Positions 1-9,977 of a stretch of 64,000 nt of DNA are shown here, piece by piece. Each line of letters opens with the position of its first letter. Position 1 is the stretch's first letter. The position numbers and the translations under genes are program-made. Source of the DNA: Ignatzschineria sp. RMDPL8A (GTDB taxonomy: Bacteria > Pseudomonadota > Gammaproteobacteria > Cardiobacteriales > Wohlfahrtiimonadaceae); the NCBI RefSeq assembly GCF_029815055.1, contig NZ_JAPPWA010000002.1:62001-126000 (forward strand), written 5' to 3'. Below the pieces are notes generated by a model that saw only the letters and a list, made by a program, of their open reading frames with translations, was not told the DNA's origin and searched no databases.

Positions 1-550
1 GGGTTGTGGCATACGCGGAATCACTCGCTTCGGTAATTGGCGTATCAAGGAGCATAAAGGAACGCACAATCAAAAGAATAATCGTCACTAATAAAAGCGG
101 CGTCAAGATTTGGCCAACGCGATCCACGAGTTTATGGGGATTGAGGGCTAGGAAAAATACAATTAAGAAGTAGACACCGGCAAAGAGAGTAATCGAAGCG
201 GTTGTCTGCTCGCCACCAGCTAAGAATGGCAAAATTCCCATCTCATAGGATACGGTCGCGGTTCTTGGAATCGCAAAGAATGGTCCGATCGTTAGATAGA
301 TCGTAATCATAAATAATAGAGAGAAGATCGGGTGCACGCGTTTTGCTTCAGCACGATAGCCTTCCTCTGAGAATGATCCCCCAATAACACCTACAAGAGG
401 TAGACCAACTCCCGTCACAACGAAGCCTAGAATCGCGAGTACGAAATTTGATCCACTTAATTGCCCAACCGATGGGGGGAAAATTAAGTTCCCTGCTCCG
501 AAGAAGAGAGCAAACAACATAAATCCAATAAATAATGTCCGTTTATACAT
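1..550 (-). CDS. brnQ: Branched-chain amino acid carrier BrnQ, C-terminal part cut off by the window
   Basis: The reverse strand translates from ATG at 550 into a membrane protein beginning MYKRTLFIGFMLFALFFGAG and continuing into NLIFPP, the hallmark start of the LIVCS (BrnQ) family of cation-coupled leucine/isoleucine/valine symporters. About 183 residues are present, holding roughly the first five membrane segments; the rest lies beyond base 1, so this is a window truncation and not a broken gene. An AG-rich patch just before the ATG can act as ribosome binding site. The gene reads away from the origin-like region behind it. The family is clear; the exact substrate preference is not visible. 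Confidence 0.88.
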   Translation of the reverse strand, partial: MYKRTLFIGFMLFALFFGAGNLIFPPSVGQLSGSNFVLAILGFVVTGVGLPLVGVIGGSFSEEGYRAEAKRVHPIFSLLFMITIYLTIGPFFAIPRTATVSYEMGILPFLAGGEQTTASITLFAGVYFLIVFFLALNPHKLVDRVGQILTPLLLVTIILLIVRSFMLLDTPITEASDSAYATT

Positions 551-719
551 ACTAATTCTCTTTGAAATCCAAAAAAATTGACTTACGAAAAGCGCACTTT
601 TGTTGTTATGAAAAATGCGGCGCTTTATGTCAAATAAGCGGTGAGCTTATTGAGGGTGAGTGTATTAAACGTGGGGTCTGTTTATTTAAAAATCGTGAAG
701 GTTTTGCCTTTGGGATTTA

Positions 720-1250
720 TCACTCAGATACATAATCGATAATAAAGCCCTTTTGGGGCACGTTTATAATTATCAATAAATTTCATTCTAGGCAAATTTT
801 TAAAATAAAACTAGGTTAAAACGGAATATATTGAAATTTTTCTTGTATATATCTTTATCTCTTTATATTAATTTGATGATGATGAGTTTTGTGAGTTATC
901 CACAGGTTGTGCACAGAATCCCATAAAAATGCTCCTTTTCGACGTTTTTTGCTGTGAATAAGATTGCTGAAAAACGATATTACAAAATATTGATAAGTCG
1001 AGCCCTGATTTCTCCACAAGTTATCCACAGTTTTAAGCCGTTTTTATCCCCAAAGTTGTGCATAACGGTTAATCGATTGAATGTTAAATTAAAAAATTCC
1101 CTAAAAAAGCCCCGAAAATGTGAAAACTGGGGCGAAAATTTGGGTTAAGCGGGTCCCAATGGCAAAGTTATCCACAGAAAATGCTTAAAAAACGTGGAAA
1201 AGATGTGGATAAGTTGTGGAAAATTTTTTTGATGAAGTGTGTGGAAAAAT
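720..1250. other. oriC: Candidate chromosomal replication origin (DnaA-box cluster with AT-rich flank)
   Basis: The 887 bases between brnQ and folK-rdgB contain no credible gene. Seven 9-mers match the DnaA-box consensus TTWTNCACA exactly: forward TTATCCACA at 896-904, 1021-1029 and 1168-1176; reverse copies at 1057-1065, 1204-1212, 1215-1223 and 1240-1248. Near matches lie at 907-915 (TTGTGCACA) and 1193-1201. To their left, about 720-895 is strongly AT-rich and could be the duplex unwinding element. Box density and orientation mix are typical of oriC. dnaA, dnaN, gyrB and mnmG are not adjacent, and the head-on orientation of the nearby infB operon is atypical, so this remains a strong candidate only. 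Confidence 0.65.
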
Positions 1251-1338
1251 CAATAAAAAATAAAAAACGCGCTGCGCGCGTTCGTTAACAGAATCAAGAT
1301 GATTAAAAAATAGACAGTTGAGATAAAAAATGAAAACG

Positions 1339-1367
1339 AAAAAGCTCGCGCGATGCGCGAGCTTTTT
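1339..1367. terminator. Bidirectional intrinsic terminator after folK-rdgB
   Basis: A perfect 13-bp inverted repeat (AAAAAGCTCGCGC, 3-base loop) with A/T tracts on both sides. It lies about 70 bases downstream of folK-rdgB on the reverse strand and can also shield the DnaA-box region from that transcription. Confidence 0.85.
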
Positions 1368-1437
1368 AATCTCGATCGGAAAGAACGCTTTCTTTTTAAA
1401 GGATTATCCGGCGCTCTCTTCGTTGATAAATCGTGGT

Positions 1438-2529
1438 TCAACCAAACCGTTGGTTTAATTTGGCAATTAAATCCATCAGGGCTTTTCCGCGGTGTGAATT
1501 GCGATTTTTCTCATCAGGCGTCACTTCGGCAAAACTCTTATTTAACGGCGGGAAGAAGAAGAGCGGGTCATAGCCAAAGCCATTTTCTCCGGACGGCGCG
1601 TCTAAAATCGTGCCGTAGACCTCGCCCTCGCTAATAATGGGTACGGGGTCGTTCGCGTGCTGTAGCAGGACAAGAACGCATTTAAAGTGAGCGCGTCGCT
1701 CGGTATCTCCTGTTTCGGAGAGGTTTTTAAGTAAAAGAGCGTTATTGGCAGCATCGGTCTTTTCAGCGCTATAACGTGCAGAATAGATGCCCGGAGCCCC
1801 GCCGAGTGCGTCAACCACTAACCCAGAATCATCGGCAAGAGTGGGAAGATGAGTAATCTCGGCAATGTGGCGCGCTTTAAGGAGGGCATTTTCTACAAAG
1901 GTGAGTCCGGTTTCCTCCGCCTCGCTCTCAATATTAAGATCAGAGAGCGATAACACCTCAATCCCGAGGGGCGCGAGCAGCGTTTTAAATTCAGCGACTT
2001 TACCGGCGTTGTGGCTAGCGATAACAAGTTGGTGCATAGACGGGATCTCCCAGAGATGAATATCGGTTAATTGATCGGATAGAGGGCTTAGAAGCGATTG
2101 TAACGGTGTACTATCGGGCAGCGTGAGCGTCGGCGCGATTTCAAGGAGTGGCACAATCACAAAAGCACGCTCCTGCATACGCGGGTGTGGCAGCGTTAAA
2201 CGCTTTGTGTCGATCGTAACATCATCATAGAGGAGTAGGTCAATATCGAGCGTACGAGGCCCCCAGCGAAGCGTACGAGTGCGCAGATGACTCTCTTCGA
2301 TCGCTTGCATCGCCGTTAATAGATCGAGAGGGCTTAAGGAGGTTTGCAGCGTAATGGCGATATTTAAAAAATCCGGTTGAGCCGGCCCGATCGGTTTGGT
2401 GCGATAAAAGGAGGAGACCGACACCGACGAAATCTCGGGATGCGCCTTGATCTCTCCTATTGCGCTGATTAATTGATATAGGGGATTGTTTAGATTTGCC
2501 CCGAGAGAGAGGGCGACAAAATGGCTCAT
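1438..2529 (-). CDS. folK-rdgB: Fused HPPK (FolK) - dITP/XTP pyrophosphatase (RdgB)
   Basis: One uninterrupted frame of 363 residues holds two enzymes. Residues 1 to about 155 are 6-hydroxymethyl-dihydropterin pyrophosphokinase of folate synthesis: LSLGANL, FYRTKPIG, RWGPRTLDIDLLLYDD and LPHPRM are all present. Residues from about 165 are the HAM1/RdgB nucleoside-triphosphate pyrophosphatase that clears dITP/XTP: SHNAGK, FVENALLKA, ADDSGLVVDALGGAPG, GENGFGYDP and SHRGKAL. Each half has full family length. Met165 (ATG at 2035-2037) starts the RdgB half exactly and is preceded by GGGAG nine bases upstream, so a separate RdgB might also be made. The start at 2529 is preferred over 2541 because only it has a GGA upstream and matches FolK N-termini. 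Confidence 0.9.
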   Translation of the reverse strand: MSHFVALSLGANLNNPLYQLISAIGEIKAHPEISSVSVSSFYRTKPIGPAQPDFLNIAITLQTSLSPLDLLTAMQAIEESHLRTRTLRWGPRTLDIDLLLYDDVTIDTKRLTLPHPRMQERAFVIVPLLEIAPTLTLPDSTPLQSLLSPLSDQLTDIHLWEIPSMHQLVIASHNAGKVAEFKTLLAPLGIEVLSLSDLNIESEAEETGLTFVENALLKARHIAEITHLPTLADDSGLVVDALGGAPGIYSARYSAEKTDAANNALLLKNLSETGDTERRAHFKCVLVLLQHANDPVPIISEGEVYGTILDAPSGENGFGYDPLFFFPPLNKSFAEVTPDEKNRNSHRGKALMDLIAKLNQRFG

Positions 2530-2634
2530 TGAGGATTCCATAAAAAAATATTTTAAAAAAAAGATGATATAACTCTTGCTTTTATGCCGATTACAGCGTA
2601 ATGTTTCAATTGTCTCTCCGCTTAATGAAGTGTC

Positions 2635-2677
2635 TTGAGAGATGTTTAATTTTAAAAGTATAACGCGTTAGTTATAC
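2635..2677 (+). promoter_or_regulatory. Cold-shock gene promoter with overlapping inverted repeat
   Basis: TTGAGA (2635-2640) and TATAAC (2659-2664), 18 bases apart, form a plausible sigma-70 promoter. The -10 box is embedded in GTATAAC-N6-GTTATAC (2658-2677), a perfect 7-bp inverted repeat, and in the 10-bp palindrome TAACGCGTTA (2661-2670). This could be an operator or a leader hairpin of the cold-shock mRNA. Confidence 0.45.
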
Positions 2678-2703
2678 CATGTTTTATTTTGTTGAGGTTT
2701 TTT

Positions 2704-2907
2704 ATGCGTATTGGAACTGTGAAATGGTTCAATGAATCTAAAGGATTCGGTTTTATTACTCCAGAAGATGGAGGTGCCGATGTATTCGTCCACTTTTCAA
2801 CCATTTCAGGTGATGGCTTCCGTACTTTAGCTGAAGGGCAAAAAGTAGAGTTCGAAGCTAAAGAAAGCGAACGCGGTCTACAAACAGTTGTTTGTAAGCC
2901 TGCATAA
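2704..2907 (+). CDS. CspA-family cold-shock protein
   Basis: A 67-residue single cold-shock domain (OB fold) binding single-stranded RNA/DNA. RNP1 (KGFGFI) and RNP2 (VFVHFS) motifs are intact and the protein starts [10 protein letters not shown]. The start at 2704 is chosen over 2689 because it gives the family N-terminus and has TTGAGG eleven to twelve bases upstream. It is monocistronic, with its own promoter and a terminator at 2969. Such proteins act as RNA chaperones or antiterminators; which E. coli paralogue it equals cannot be told from sequence alone. Confidence 0.93.
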   Translation: MRIGTVKWFNESKGFGFITPEDGGADVFVHFSTISGDGFRTLAEGQKVEFEAKESERGLQTVVCKPA

Positions 2908-2968
2908 GATGATTTTCCCGGCGGTGCGTTAAGCATTCGTAGGAAACATTTTACACATTGAATTAATA

Positions 2969-3003
2969 GGGCTTGTAGCAAACGCTACAGGCCTTTCTTT
3001 TTG
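2969..3003 (+). terminator. Intrinsic terminator of the cold-shock gene
   Basis: GGGCTTGTAGC, a 4-base loop, then GCTACAGGCC, followed by a T-rich run. One wobble pair in the stem. Confidence 0.8.
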
Positions 3004-3068
3004 TCTTGAGTTTAGGACGATAGATTACTCGCGGAGCATTAATTGTTGAATCAAACGATCAAGGCATT

Positions 3069-3113
3069 AAAAAGCCCCCTCCGGTTTGCATTAAACCAAG
3101 GAAGGGGCTTTTT
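3069..3113. terminator. Terminator after icd, bidirectional
   Basis: AAAAAGCCCC is mirrored by GGGGCTTTTT, with a second small hairpin (GGTTT/AAACC) in the loop. It serves icd on the reverse strand and backs up the cold-shock terminator on the forward strand. Confidence 0.8.
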
Positions 3114-3180
3114 CTATTCGTATCATTTCGTCATTCGCCGTTTGTATAAACCAACAAACAAACGAATGATTGATCTGATC

Positions 3181-4434
3181 TTACATTAATTCAATCATAA
3201 GATCGCCAAACGCGTCCGTTGATACTTGCGTTGCGTTTTCCATTTGGCGGGCAAAGTCGCTGGTGACTTTACGTGATGCGATCGCTTTATTGAGCGCGCT
3301 CACTACTAAATCCGCCGCTTCCGTCCAGCCAAGATGACGTAACATCATCTCTGCCGATAAAATTAGCGAACCTGGGTTTACAAGGCCTTTTCCTGCGATA
3401 TCAGGAGCTGTACCGTGAGTTGCTTCAAAGATTGCCACTTTATCTGAGATATTCGCGCCCGGTGCAATTCCGATTCCGCCTACTTGCGCGGCAAGCGCGT
3501 CTGACACGTAGTCACCGTTTAAGTTAAGCGTTGCGACCACAGAGTATTTTTCAGGCTCTAAGAGGATGCGTTGTAAGAATGCGTCGGCGATACTGTCTTT
3601 AATAACAATTTCGTTGCCGGTTTTTGGGTTTTTAAATGAACACCAAGGACCATCACCGATCAGTTTTGCGCCAAATTCATTTTGCGCGAGTGCATAACCC
3701 CAATCGCGGAAGCCCCCTTCGGTGAACTTCATGATATTACCTTTGTGAACGAGCGTTACGTTCGGTTTATCATTGTCGATTGCGTATTGAATCGCTTTAC
3801 GTACAAGACGCTCAGTTCCCTCTTTTGATACCGGTTTAACGCCAATACCTGAGGTTTCTGGGAAGCGAATTTTGGTAACGCCCATCTCGTTTTGTAAGAA
3901 TTCGATCACTTTTTTCGCATCATCTGAGCCCGATTCCCACTCAATGCCCGCATAGATATCTTCTGAGTTTTCACGGAAAATTACCATGTCAGTTTTTTGG
4001 GGCTCTTTTACGGGTGATGGAACGCCTTCAAAGTATTGAACGGGGCGCTGACAAACATAGAGGTCGAGCTGTTGACGCATTGCTACGTTAAGTGAGCGAA
4101 TCCCGCCACCGACCGGCGTCGTTAATGGGCCTTTGATCGATACAACGTACTCTTTTAATGCTTCGATTGTTTCCGCTGGAAGCCATTCGTTTTCGCCGTA
4201 TACTTTAGTGGATTTTTCACCAGCATAGACTTCCATCCAGGCAATGGCGCGTTCGTTGTTGTACGCTTTATTAACCGCAGCATCCACAACTTTTTGCATC
4301 ACCGGAGTGATTTCAGCCCCAACGCCGTCCCCTTCGATAAATGGAATGATGGGGGTGTTGGTGACGTTTAATGAAAAATCAGCGTTGACGGTGATTTTGT
4401 CGCCTTTGGGTACAGTAATGTGTTGATAAGTCAT
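3181..4434 (-). CDS. icd: Isocitrate dehydrogenase, predicted NAD-dependent type
   Basis: 417 residues, collinear with E. coli Icd (416). It converts isocitrate to 2-oxoglutarate in the TCA cycle. The substrate loop with the phosphorylatable serine is present ([10 protein letters not shown], Ser114 = E. coli Ser113). The coenzyme pocket differs: after HGTAP the residues are Asp345-Ile346, where E. coli has Lys344-Tyr345, and E. coli Tyr391 is Ser392 here; Arg395 is kept. Lys344, Tyr345 and Tyr391 hold the 2'-phosphate of NADP, and Asp/Ile is the NAD-type signature, so I infer NAD+ use. A GAGGAG site precedes the ATG. It lies 46 bases after truB on the same strand and may be partly co-transcribed. 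Confidence 0.95.
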   Translation of the reverse strand: MTYQHITVPKGDKITVNADFSLNVTNTPIIPFIEGDGVGAEITPVMQKVVDAAVNKAYNNERAIAWMEVYAGEKSTKVYGENEWLPAETIEALKEYVVSIKGPLTTPVGGGIRSLNVAMRQQLDLYVCQRPVQYFEGVPSPVKEPQKTDMVIFRENSEDIYAGIEWESGSDDAKKVIEFLQNEMGVTKIRFPETSGIGVKPVSKEGTERLVRKAIQYAIDNDKPNVTLVHKGNIMKFTEGGFRDWGYALAQNEFGAKLIGDGPWCSFKNPKTGNEIVIKDSIADAFLQRILLEPEKYSVVATLNLNGDYVSDALAAQVGGIGIAPGANISDKVAIFEATHGTAPDIAGKGLVNPGSLILSAEMMLRHLGWTEAADLVVSALNKAIASRKVTSDFARQMENATQVSTDAFGDLMIELM

Positions 4435-4480
4435 ATGGTTCTCCTCTCAATTAACCATGAACTAAGGTGTATAATTCAGT

Positions 4481-5407
4481 CTATTCGCGTCGCTGAATTA
4501 TCCGTTTTGCTCCGATAGAAAATGGGGTGTTTGGAGCGCCCACCCCTAAAAATTGTTGGTTATGATCATAGAGTCGGTATAAAGGCTCGGTGAGCTCGGT
4601 CTCTACGCGAATGCGCTGTCCATGAAGGACGCGGGCACTCTCGTCTTCAGTAAATTCCCACTTCGGCAGATCAATGAGCGCTGAATCAACCGGTAATAAT
4701 AAACGATCGAGCGTTTCTAACGAATCCGCGGCTTCAAGCGTCTCAAGCGTGACCATAGTGGGCGTCATAAAGGGATAGATCGCGGTGCGGCGTAGCATCG
4801 TTAAATGTCCAAGCGTTCCCAATTTTGCAGCAATGTCTTCTGCTAATACCCGCACATACGTCCCCTTTGAACAGGTTACTTTTGCATGAAATGAATGGTC
4901 ATTAAATCCGATCAGCTCAAGGCTTAAAATGGTGACCGGGCGTGCCGCTCTTGGCACTTCAATTCCTTCACGGGCGAGCTCATAGAGCCGCTTTCCATTG
5001 TGATGGAGGGCTGAGACCATGGGCGGCGTTTGTAAAATATCACCGGTGAGCGCTTCTAATGCATCCGTTAAAAGGGATTCGCTTAAAGGGGGAATGGCTT
5101 GGGTCTCGATCACCTCTCCCTCTTTATCGCCCGTTGAGGTTTTTTCTCCCAAAGCACAGATAAATTCGTAGGATTTGTGGCTATCGAGTAGCTGGCTGCT
5201 AAATTTAGTCGCTTCGCCAAAGGCAATGGGCAATAACCCGGTGGCCATGGGATCGAGCGTCCCGGAGTGGCCCGCTTTTTCAGCTTGAAAAAGACGGCGG
5301 ACGTGCTGCAATATTCGATTGCTGGTCACGTCCATCGGTTTGTCTAATAATAAAATGCCGTCTAAAGGACGGCGTACAATTTTATTCTTTGTCTGTTTCT
5401 CTCGCAT
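4481..5407 (-). CDS. truB: tRNA pseudouridine-55 synthase TruB
   Basis: About 308 residues. It makes pseudouridine 55 in the T-loop of tRNAs. It shows LDGILLLDKP near the N-terminus, the catalytic-aspartate block SGTLDPMATGLLP, and GTYVRVLAEDI further on, as in the family. The chosen ATG (5405-5407, MREKQTK) has GGGTG just upstream and overlaps the end of rbfA by 26 bases; an in-frame ATG at 5446 would add 13 non-conserved residues. It is the last gene of the metY-rimP-nusA-infB-rbfA-truB cluster; the rpsO-pnp pair that follows truB in E. coli is absent here. Confidence 0.93.
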   Translation of the reverse strand: MREKQTKNKIVRRPLDGILLLDKPMDVTSNRILQHVRRLFQAEKAGHSGTLDPMATGLLPIAFGEATKFSSQLLDSHKSYEFICALGEKTSTGDKEGEVIETQAIPPLSESLLTDALEALTGDILQTPPMVSALHHNGKRLYELAREGIEVPRAARPVTILSLELIGFNDHSFHAKVTCSKGTYVRVLAEDIAAKLGTLGHLTMLRRTAIYPFMTPTMVTLETLEAADSLETLDRLLLPVDSALIDLPKWEFTEDESARVLHGQRIRVETELTEPLYRLYDHNQQFLGVGAPNTPFSIGAKRIIQRRE

Positions 5408-5783
5408 AATCACCCGTATTGAGATCGGCTTTGCGCTCATCATCACGAATTGCTTCAGAGATTAATAAAGAGAGCTCGTTACTTTTTTCTAAGAGGTCAT
5501 CATAGATAAAGAAGAACTTAGGAATGGTGCGTAACCGCAATGTTTTCCCAAGCTGTCTACGAAACTCACCGCCGTAACTCTCTAGCATTTCGATGATCTC
5601 ATCGCGCTCTTCTTTCGGGCCTAAATAGGTCACATAGACTTTCGCTTGAGAATAATCGCGCACAGTGTCCACGAGCGTGACCGAAATCATGCTCGCACGC
5701 GGATCAAATATTTCTTGGCGAATGAGGAGCGAAAGCTCTTGCTTTAACTGCTCATCCACCCGTTTTAATCGTGAATTACTCAT
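5382..5783 (-). CDS. rbfA: 30S ribosome-binding factor A
   Basis: 133 residues with the KH-like RbfA fold: an N-terminus rich in basic residues (SRLKRVDEQLKQELS), then DPRASMISVT and VYVTYLG. It binds the immature 30S subunit near the 5' helix of 16S rRNA and supports cold adaptation. It sits between infB (2-base gap) and truB (overlap), so translation is probably coupled. The length is that of the family. Confidence 0.93.
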   Translation of the reverse strand: MSNSRLKRVDEQLKQELSLLIRQEIFDPRASMISVTLVDTVRDYSQAKVYVTYLGPKEERDEIIEMLESYGGEFRRQLGKTLRLRTIPKFFFIYDDLLEKSNELSLLISEAIRDDERKADLNTGDYARETDKE

Positions 5784-5785
5784 AA

Positions 5786-8419
5786 TTATAGTTTACGCTC
5801 AACTTGAACTTTTTCATAGACTTCAATTTGGTCACCGGCTTGAACGTCGTTGTAGTTCTTCACGCCGATACCGCACTCAAAGCCTGAACGAACTTCGTTT
5901 ACGTCGTCTTTAAAGCGGCGCAGTGACTCAAGTTCGCCTTCATAGATCACAATATTATCACGAAGTACGCGGATGCGGTTATTTCGTTTCACCACCCCTT
6001 CAGTTACCATACAACCGGCGATTGCACCGATTTTAGGTGATTTGAAGACGTCGCGAACTTCAGCAATCCCGATGATCTCTTCTTTAAATTCAGGCGCGAG
6101 TTTACCAATGAGGGCTTGTTTCACTTCGTCGATCACATCATAGATGACGCTGTAGTAGTGAAGGGCAAGACCTTCCTCTTCGATAATCTTACGAGCTGCG
6201 TTGTCGGCACGAACGTTAAATCCAATTACGATCGCATCAGACGATACCGCTAAGTGCGCATCGGATTCGTTGATTCCGCCTACACCGCTTGCAACCACTT
6301 TCACGGTCACTTCGTCATTTGAAAGCTCAGTAAGTGAACTGACTAACGCTTCCACCGATCCTTGAACGTCTGCTTTAAGGACGATGTTAAGCACGTTTTC
6401 ACTACCTTCACCCATATTATTAAAGAGGTTTTCAAGTTTCGATTTATGCTGACGTGCCAGTTTGATTTCGCGGAACTTACCTTGACGGAAGTTGGCAATT
6501 TCACGGGCTTTACGCTCATCAGGAACCACCGTTACTTCGTCACCTGCGTTTGGAACGCCTGAAAGACCGAGAATTTCAACGGGAATTGAGGGTGATGCAC
6601 TCTCAACGTTGTTGCCGTTTTCATCAATTAAAGCACGCACGCGTCCATACTCATAGCCGGCGAGTACAATGTCGCCTTTTTTGAGTAGACCCGATTGAAC
6701 GAGGACGGATGCGACCGCACCACGGCCACGATCTAAGCGTGATTCAATCACCGCTCCGCGAGCAGGGCCTTGGTTGATCGCTTTGAGCTCAAGCACTTCT
6801 GCTTGAACGAGAATTTGGTCAAGAAGATGATCGATGCCTTCACCGGTTTTCGATGACACAAAGGCAAAGAGGTTTTCACCGCCCCACTCTTCCGATACGA
6901 TGCCGTATTGGGTGAGCTCAGACATGATGCGATCTTTATCCGCGGTCGGTTTGTCCATCTTAGTAATGGCTACGATAACCGGAATGTTAGATGCTTTCGC
7001 ATGCTGAATCCCTTCAACGGTTTGTGGCATGATGCCATCATCGGATGCCACCACAAGCACAACGATATCCGTCACTTTCGCACCACGGGCACGCATTGCG
7101 GCGAACGCACTGTGTCCTGGAGTGTCTAAGAAGGTAACGACGCCTTTTTCTGTTTTCACATGATAGGCACCGATGTGCTGAGTGATGCCACCGGCTTCAT
7201 CGCTCGCTACGTGTTCTTTACGAATGTAGTCAAGGAGCGAGGTTTTACCATGGTCAACGTGACCCATGATGGTTACCACAGGTGGGCGTGCCATTAAGAG
7301 TGAATCATCGCCTGATTCAATCGATGCGAGTAACTCATCTTCAAGGGCATTTTCGCTCACGAATTTATAGTCATGACCCATCTCTTCAACCACAATCGCG
7401 GCCGTTTCTTGGTCAAGGACTTGGTTAATAGTGACCATTGAACCCATATTCATCAGCGCTTTAATCACCTCAGCCGCTTTGATCGACATTTTGTGAGCAA
7501 GTTCTGATACGGTAATGGTTTCACCAATTTCCACTTCGATTTTCTTCGCTTCCGTTGGCATTTGGAAGCCGTGTTCTGGGCGGCGACGTTGACTGTCACG
7601 GCCACGTTTACGGCGTCCGGGTTTGAGAGAGATCTCTTCTTTCTCAAACTCATCATCTTTACGACGGCGTTTGCGAGGGGCGCGTTGCTTACGTTCAACC
7701 GCTGGCTCCTCTTTTTTCGCTCGAGCTTTTTTAGGTTTGTGCGCAGCTTCCATCTCCGCTTCGTCCTCTGTGTCGTTTGTATCCTCTACAGGATCATTTT
7801 GAAATTGGATATTAATTTTTGAAACGGTACTTTCGCTGGCAGAACGAGCAGCTTCGGTCAAGCGTTGAATCTCTTCTTGACGTTTTTTCTCTTCAAGTTC
7901 TTTACGGCGACGCTCTTCGTCATCGCGTTTTTTCGCTTCTTCTTCAGCACGGCGTTTCGCTGCTTCCATGCGCGCTTGTTGTGCTTTCGCTTCTTCGTCA
8001 CGTTTTGCGTCTTCTGCATCCCGTTTCGCCGCTAATTTAGCGTCTTGAGCGGTTTTTTCTGCATCAACGGGCGCTTCTTTGGTCGCAACTGCATCGGTTG
8101 AGCGTGAAGATGACTCGGCAGGCGCTGTTGATGAATCGTTAGATTCAGCCTTTGGAGCGTTCTCGTGCGTTTCAACTTTGTCAGCTGGGGTAGTATTCGC
8201 GTGAGTGCTATCGATCACAGGGGCATCTGCAACAGTCTTATTAATGTTGTCAGCCGCTGCTTCCTCAGCATTACGTTTTACATAGGTACGCTTTTTACGC
8301 ACTTCAACAGCTACGGTGCGTGCTTGCCCAGGGGTTGTTTCCACTTGCAACTCAGTATGGGTCTTGCGCTTTAATGTAATTTTACGTGGACTTTTGGTGT
8401 TGTTATCTTTATCACTCAT
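5786..8419 (-). CDS. infB: Translation initiation factor IF-2
   Basis: 877 residues. It brings fMet-tRNA to the 30S subunit and hydrolyses GTP on subunit joining. The N-terminus is a long, highly charged Lys/Glu/Ala-rich region (about 80-300) likely forming a coil. An IF2_N domain ([10 protein letters not shown]) follows, then the GTPase core with G1 GHVDHGKT, G3 DTPGH and G5 SSKTGEG, then domains II-IV. The G4 motif reads TKMD instead of the usual NKxD. The start MSDKDNN at 8419 has GGAAAG nine to ten bases upstream; a longer frame to 8545 would run into nusA and is rejected. It is 40 bases after nusA in the operon. Confidence 0.96.
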   Translation of the reverse strand: MSDKDNNTKSPRKITLKRKTHTELQVETTPGQARTVAVEVRKKRTYVKRNAEEAAADNINKTVADAPVIDSTHANTTPADKVETHENAPKAESNDSSTAPAESSSRSTDAVATKEAPVDAEKTAQDAKLAAKRDAEDAKRDEEAKAQQARMEAAKRRAEEEAKKRDDEERRRKELEEKKRQEEIQRLTEAARSASESTVSKINIQFQNDPVEDTNDTEDEAEMEAAHKPKKARAKKEEPAVERKQRAPRKRRRKDDEFEKEEISLKPGRRKRGRDSQRRRPEHGFQMPTEAKKIEVEIGETITVSELAHKMSIKAAEVIKALMNMGSMVTINQVLDQETAAIVVEEMGHDYKFVSENALEDELLASIESGDDSLLMARPPVVTIMGHVDHGKTSLLDYIRKEHVASDEAGGITQHIGAYHVKTEKGVVTFLDTPGHSAFAAMRARGAKVTDIVVLVVASDDGIMPQTVEGIQHAKASNIPVIVAITKMDKPTADKDRIMSELTQYGIVSEEWGGENLFAFVSSKTGEGIDHLLDQILVQAEVLELKAINQGPARGAVIESRLDRGRGAVASVLVQSGLLKKGDIVLAGYEYGRVRALIDENGNNVESASPSIPVEILGLSGVPNAGDEVTVVPDERKAREIANFRQGKFREIKLARQHKSKLENLFNNMGEGSENVLNIVLKADVQGSVEALVSSLTELSNDEVTVKVVASGVGGINESDAHLAVSSDAIVIGFNVRADNAARKIIEEEGLALHYYSVIYDVIDEVKQALIGKLAPEFKEEIIGIAEVRDVFKSPKIGAIAGCMVTEGVVKRNNRIRVLRDNIVIYEGELESLRRFKDDVNEVRSGFECGIGVKNYNDVQAGDQIEVYEKVQVERKL

Positions 8420-8459
8420 CTTATATCTTTCCAAGTAGACAAAAATTGTGTCTTGTTGA

Positions 8460-9956
8460 TTATTCTTCGAACCAGCTCTCTCTGGCTGCCATGATATATC
8501 TGCTTGCCTGCTCTTCGTCGATTGCAGCCATTTCACAGAGTTCATCTGTAGAGAGTTCTGCTAAATCGTCAAGAGTGCTGATATCTTTCTTCGCAAGCTG
8601 AATCGCGAGAAGCTCATTGCCATCAAGAAGACGAATAAGGTCGTCTGTCGGCGCCTGATCTCCAAGCGCTTTGATCATATCTTCTTGACGCTCAAGGGCT
8701 TCACGGGCGGCTTCACGGAGAGCTTCGATGACATCTTCATCAAACTCTTCAATTTCAAGCATCTCATTGACAGGCACATAGGCGACTTCTTCGATCGTAG
8801 AGAAGCCTTCGCGGATTAAAATTTCAGCCACTTCTTCATCCACATTGAGCTCTTCAGTAAAGAGATCGGCAATGCGAGTGATTTCTTTGTGCTGTTTACT
8901 CTCCGCATCCTCGCTACCCATGACGTTTAACGTCCATCCGGTAAGCTCTGAGGCTAAACGAACGTTCTGTCCACCACGGCCAATGGCTTGAGAAAGTTTA
9001 TCTTGGCTGACAGCGATATCCATCATGTGTTTGTCTTCATCAACAATCACAGATACCACCTCCGCCGGTGACATTGCATTTATCACATATTGTACAGGGT
9101 TTGCATCCCATAAGACAATATCAACCCGCTCGCCAAAGAGCTCGCGCGTAATGTTTTGTACGCGTGAACCGCGCATTCCGACGCAGGCACCAACGGGGTC
9201 GATTCGTTTGTCATGAGATTTTACGGCGATTTTTGCACGGCTACCGGGATCACGGCTTGCCGCAACGAGCTCAATGGAGCCTTGATGAATTTCTGGAACT
9301 TCCAGTTCAAAAAGGACTTTAATAAGCTCGTTTGCCCGACGTGAGAGAATGATTTGTGGACCGCGTTGCTGGTCATCACGAATCTCCGTTAAGACCGCAC
9401 GAAGCGTATCGCCGACACGGAACATCTCACGAGGAATGGTATTTTCTTTAGGAAGCAATGCTTCTGAGTTATCGCCAAGGTCAATAAAGAGATTGCCGCG
9501 GTCGATGCGTTTTACTGTTCCACGAATCAGCTCGCCAATGCGATCTTCATATTGACGGGCAATATGATGACGCTCAGCCACACGAATTTTCTGTGTGATC
9601 ACTTGTTTCGCCGATTGGGCATCGGTACGGGCAAAAACGATATTTTCGATCTCTTCTTCAATGATCGCGCCCACCTCAATTTCAGGGTCGTCAATGCGTG
9701 CCGCTGAAAGGGTGATTTGGCGGGTAGGGGCTTGCTCTTCTTGCGGAAGATTATCGTCCACCACCGTCCAACGGCGGAAAGTTCTGAAATTTCCAGTCGT
9801 TCTGTCGATTTCAATACGGAGATCGACATCGATGGAGAAGGTACGACGTGCAGCCACCGCTAACGCCGATTCTAACGCAGCGAAGATCTCGTCACGTGAA
9901 ATCCCTTTTTCATTAGATACTGTTTCAGCAACTAATAATATCTCTTTATTATTCAT
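8460..9956 (-). CDS. nusA: Transcription termination/antitermination factor NusA
   Basis: 498 residues, the size of E. coli NusA. It binds RNA polymerase and modulates pausing, intrinsic and Rho-dependent termination. The order is an RNAP-binding N-terminal domain, an S1 domain (about 135-200: [16 protein letters not shown]), two KH domains with [12 protein letters not shown] and [12 protein letters not shown], then two acidic AR repeats of the gamma-/betaproteobacterial type, ending in helical repeats rich in Glu. It sits between rimP and infB. Confidence 0.96.
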   Translation of the reverse strand: MNNKEILLVAETVSNEKGISRDEIFAALESALAVAARRTFSIDVDLRIEIDRTTGNFRTFRRWTVVDDNLPQEEQAPTRQITLSAARIDDPEIEVGAIIEEEIENIVFARTDAQSAKQVITQKIRVAERHHIARQYEDRIGELIRGTVKRIDRGNLFIDLGDNSEALLPKENTIPREMFRVGDTLRAVLTEIRDDQQRGPQIILSRRANELIKVLFELEVPEIHQGSIELVAASRDPGSRAKIAVKSHDKRIDPVGACVGMRGSRVQNITRELFGERVDIVLWDANPVQYVINAMSPAEVVSVIVDEDKHMMDIAVSQDKLSQAIGRGGQNVRLASELTGWTLNVMGSEDAESKQHKEITRIADLFTEELNVDEEVAEILIREGFSTIEEVAYVPVNEMLEIEEFDEDVIEALREAAREALERQEDMIKALGDQAPTDDLIRLLDGNELLAIQLAKKDISTLDDLAELSTDELCEMAAIDEEQASRYIMAARESWFEE

Positions 9957-9977
9957 AGTTGAACTCTCTCAAATGGA

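Noticed and set aside
954-1148. 64-codon frame inside the DnaA-box region
   Set aside because: No ribosome site, no family pattern, and it runs over the DnaA boxes.
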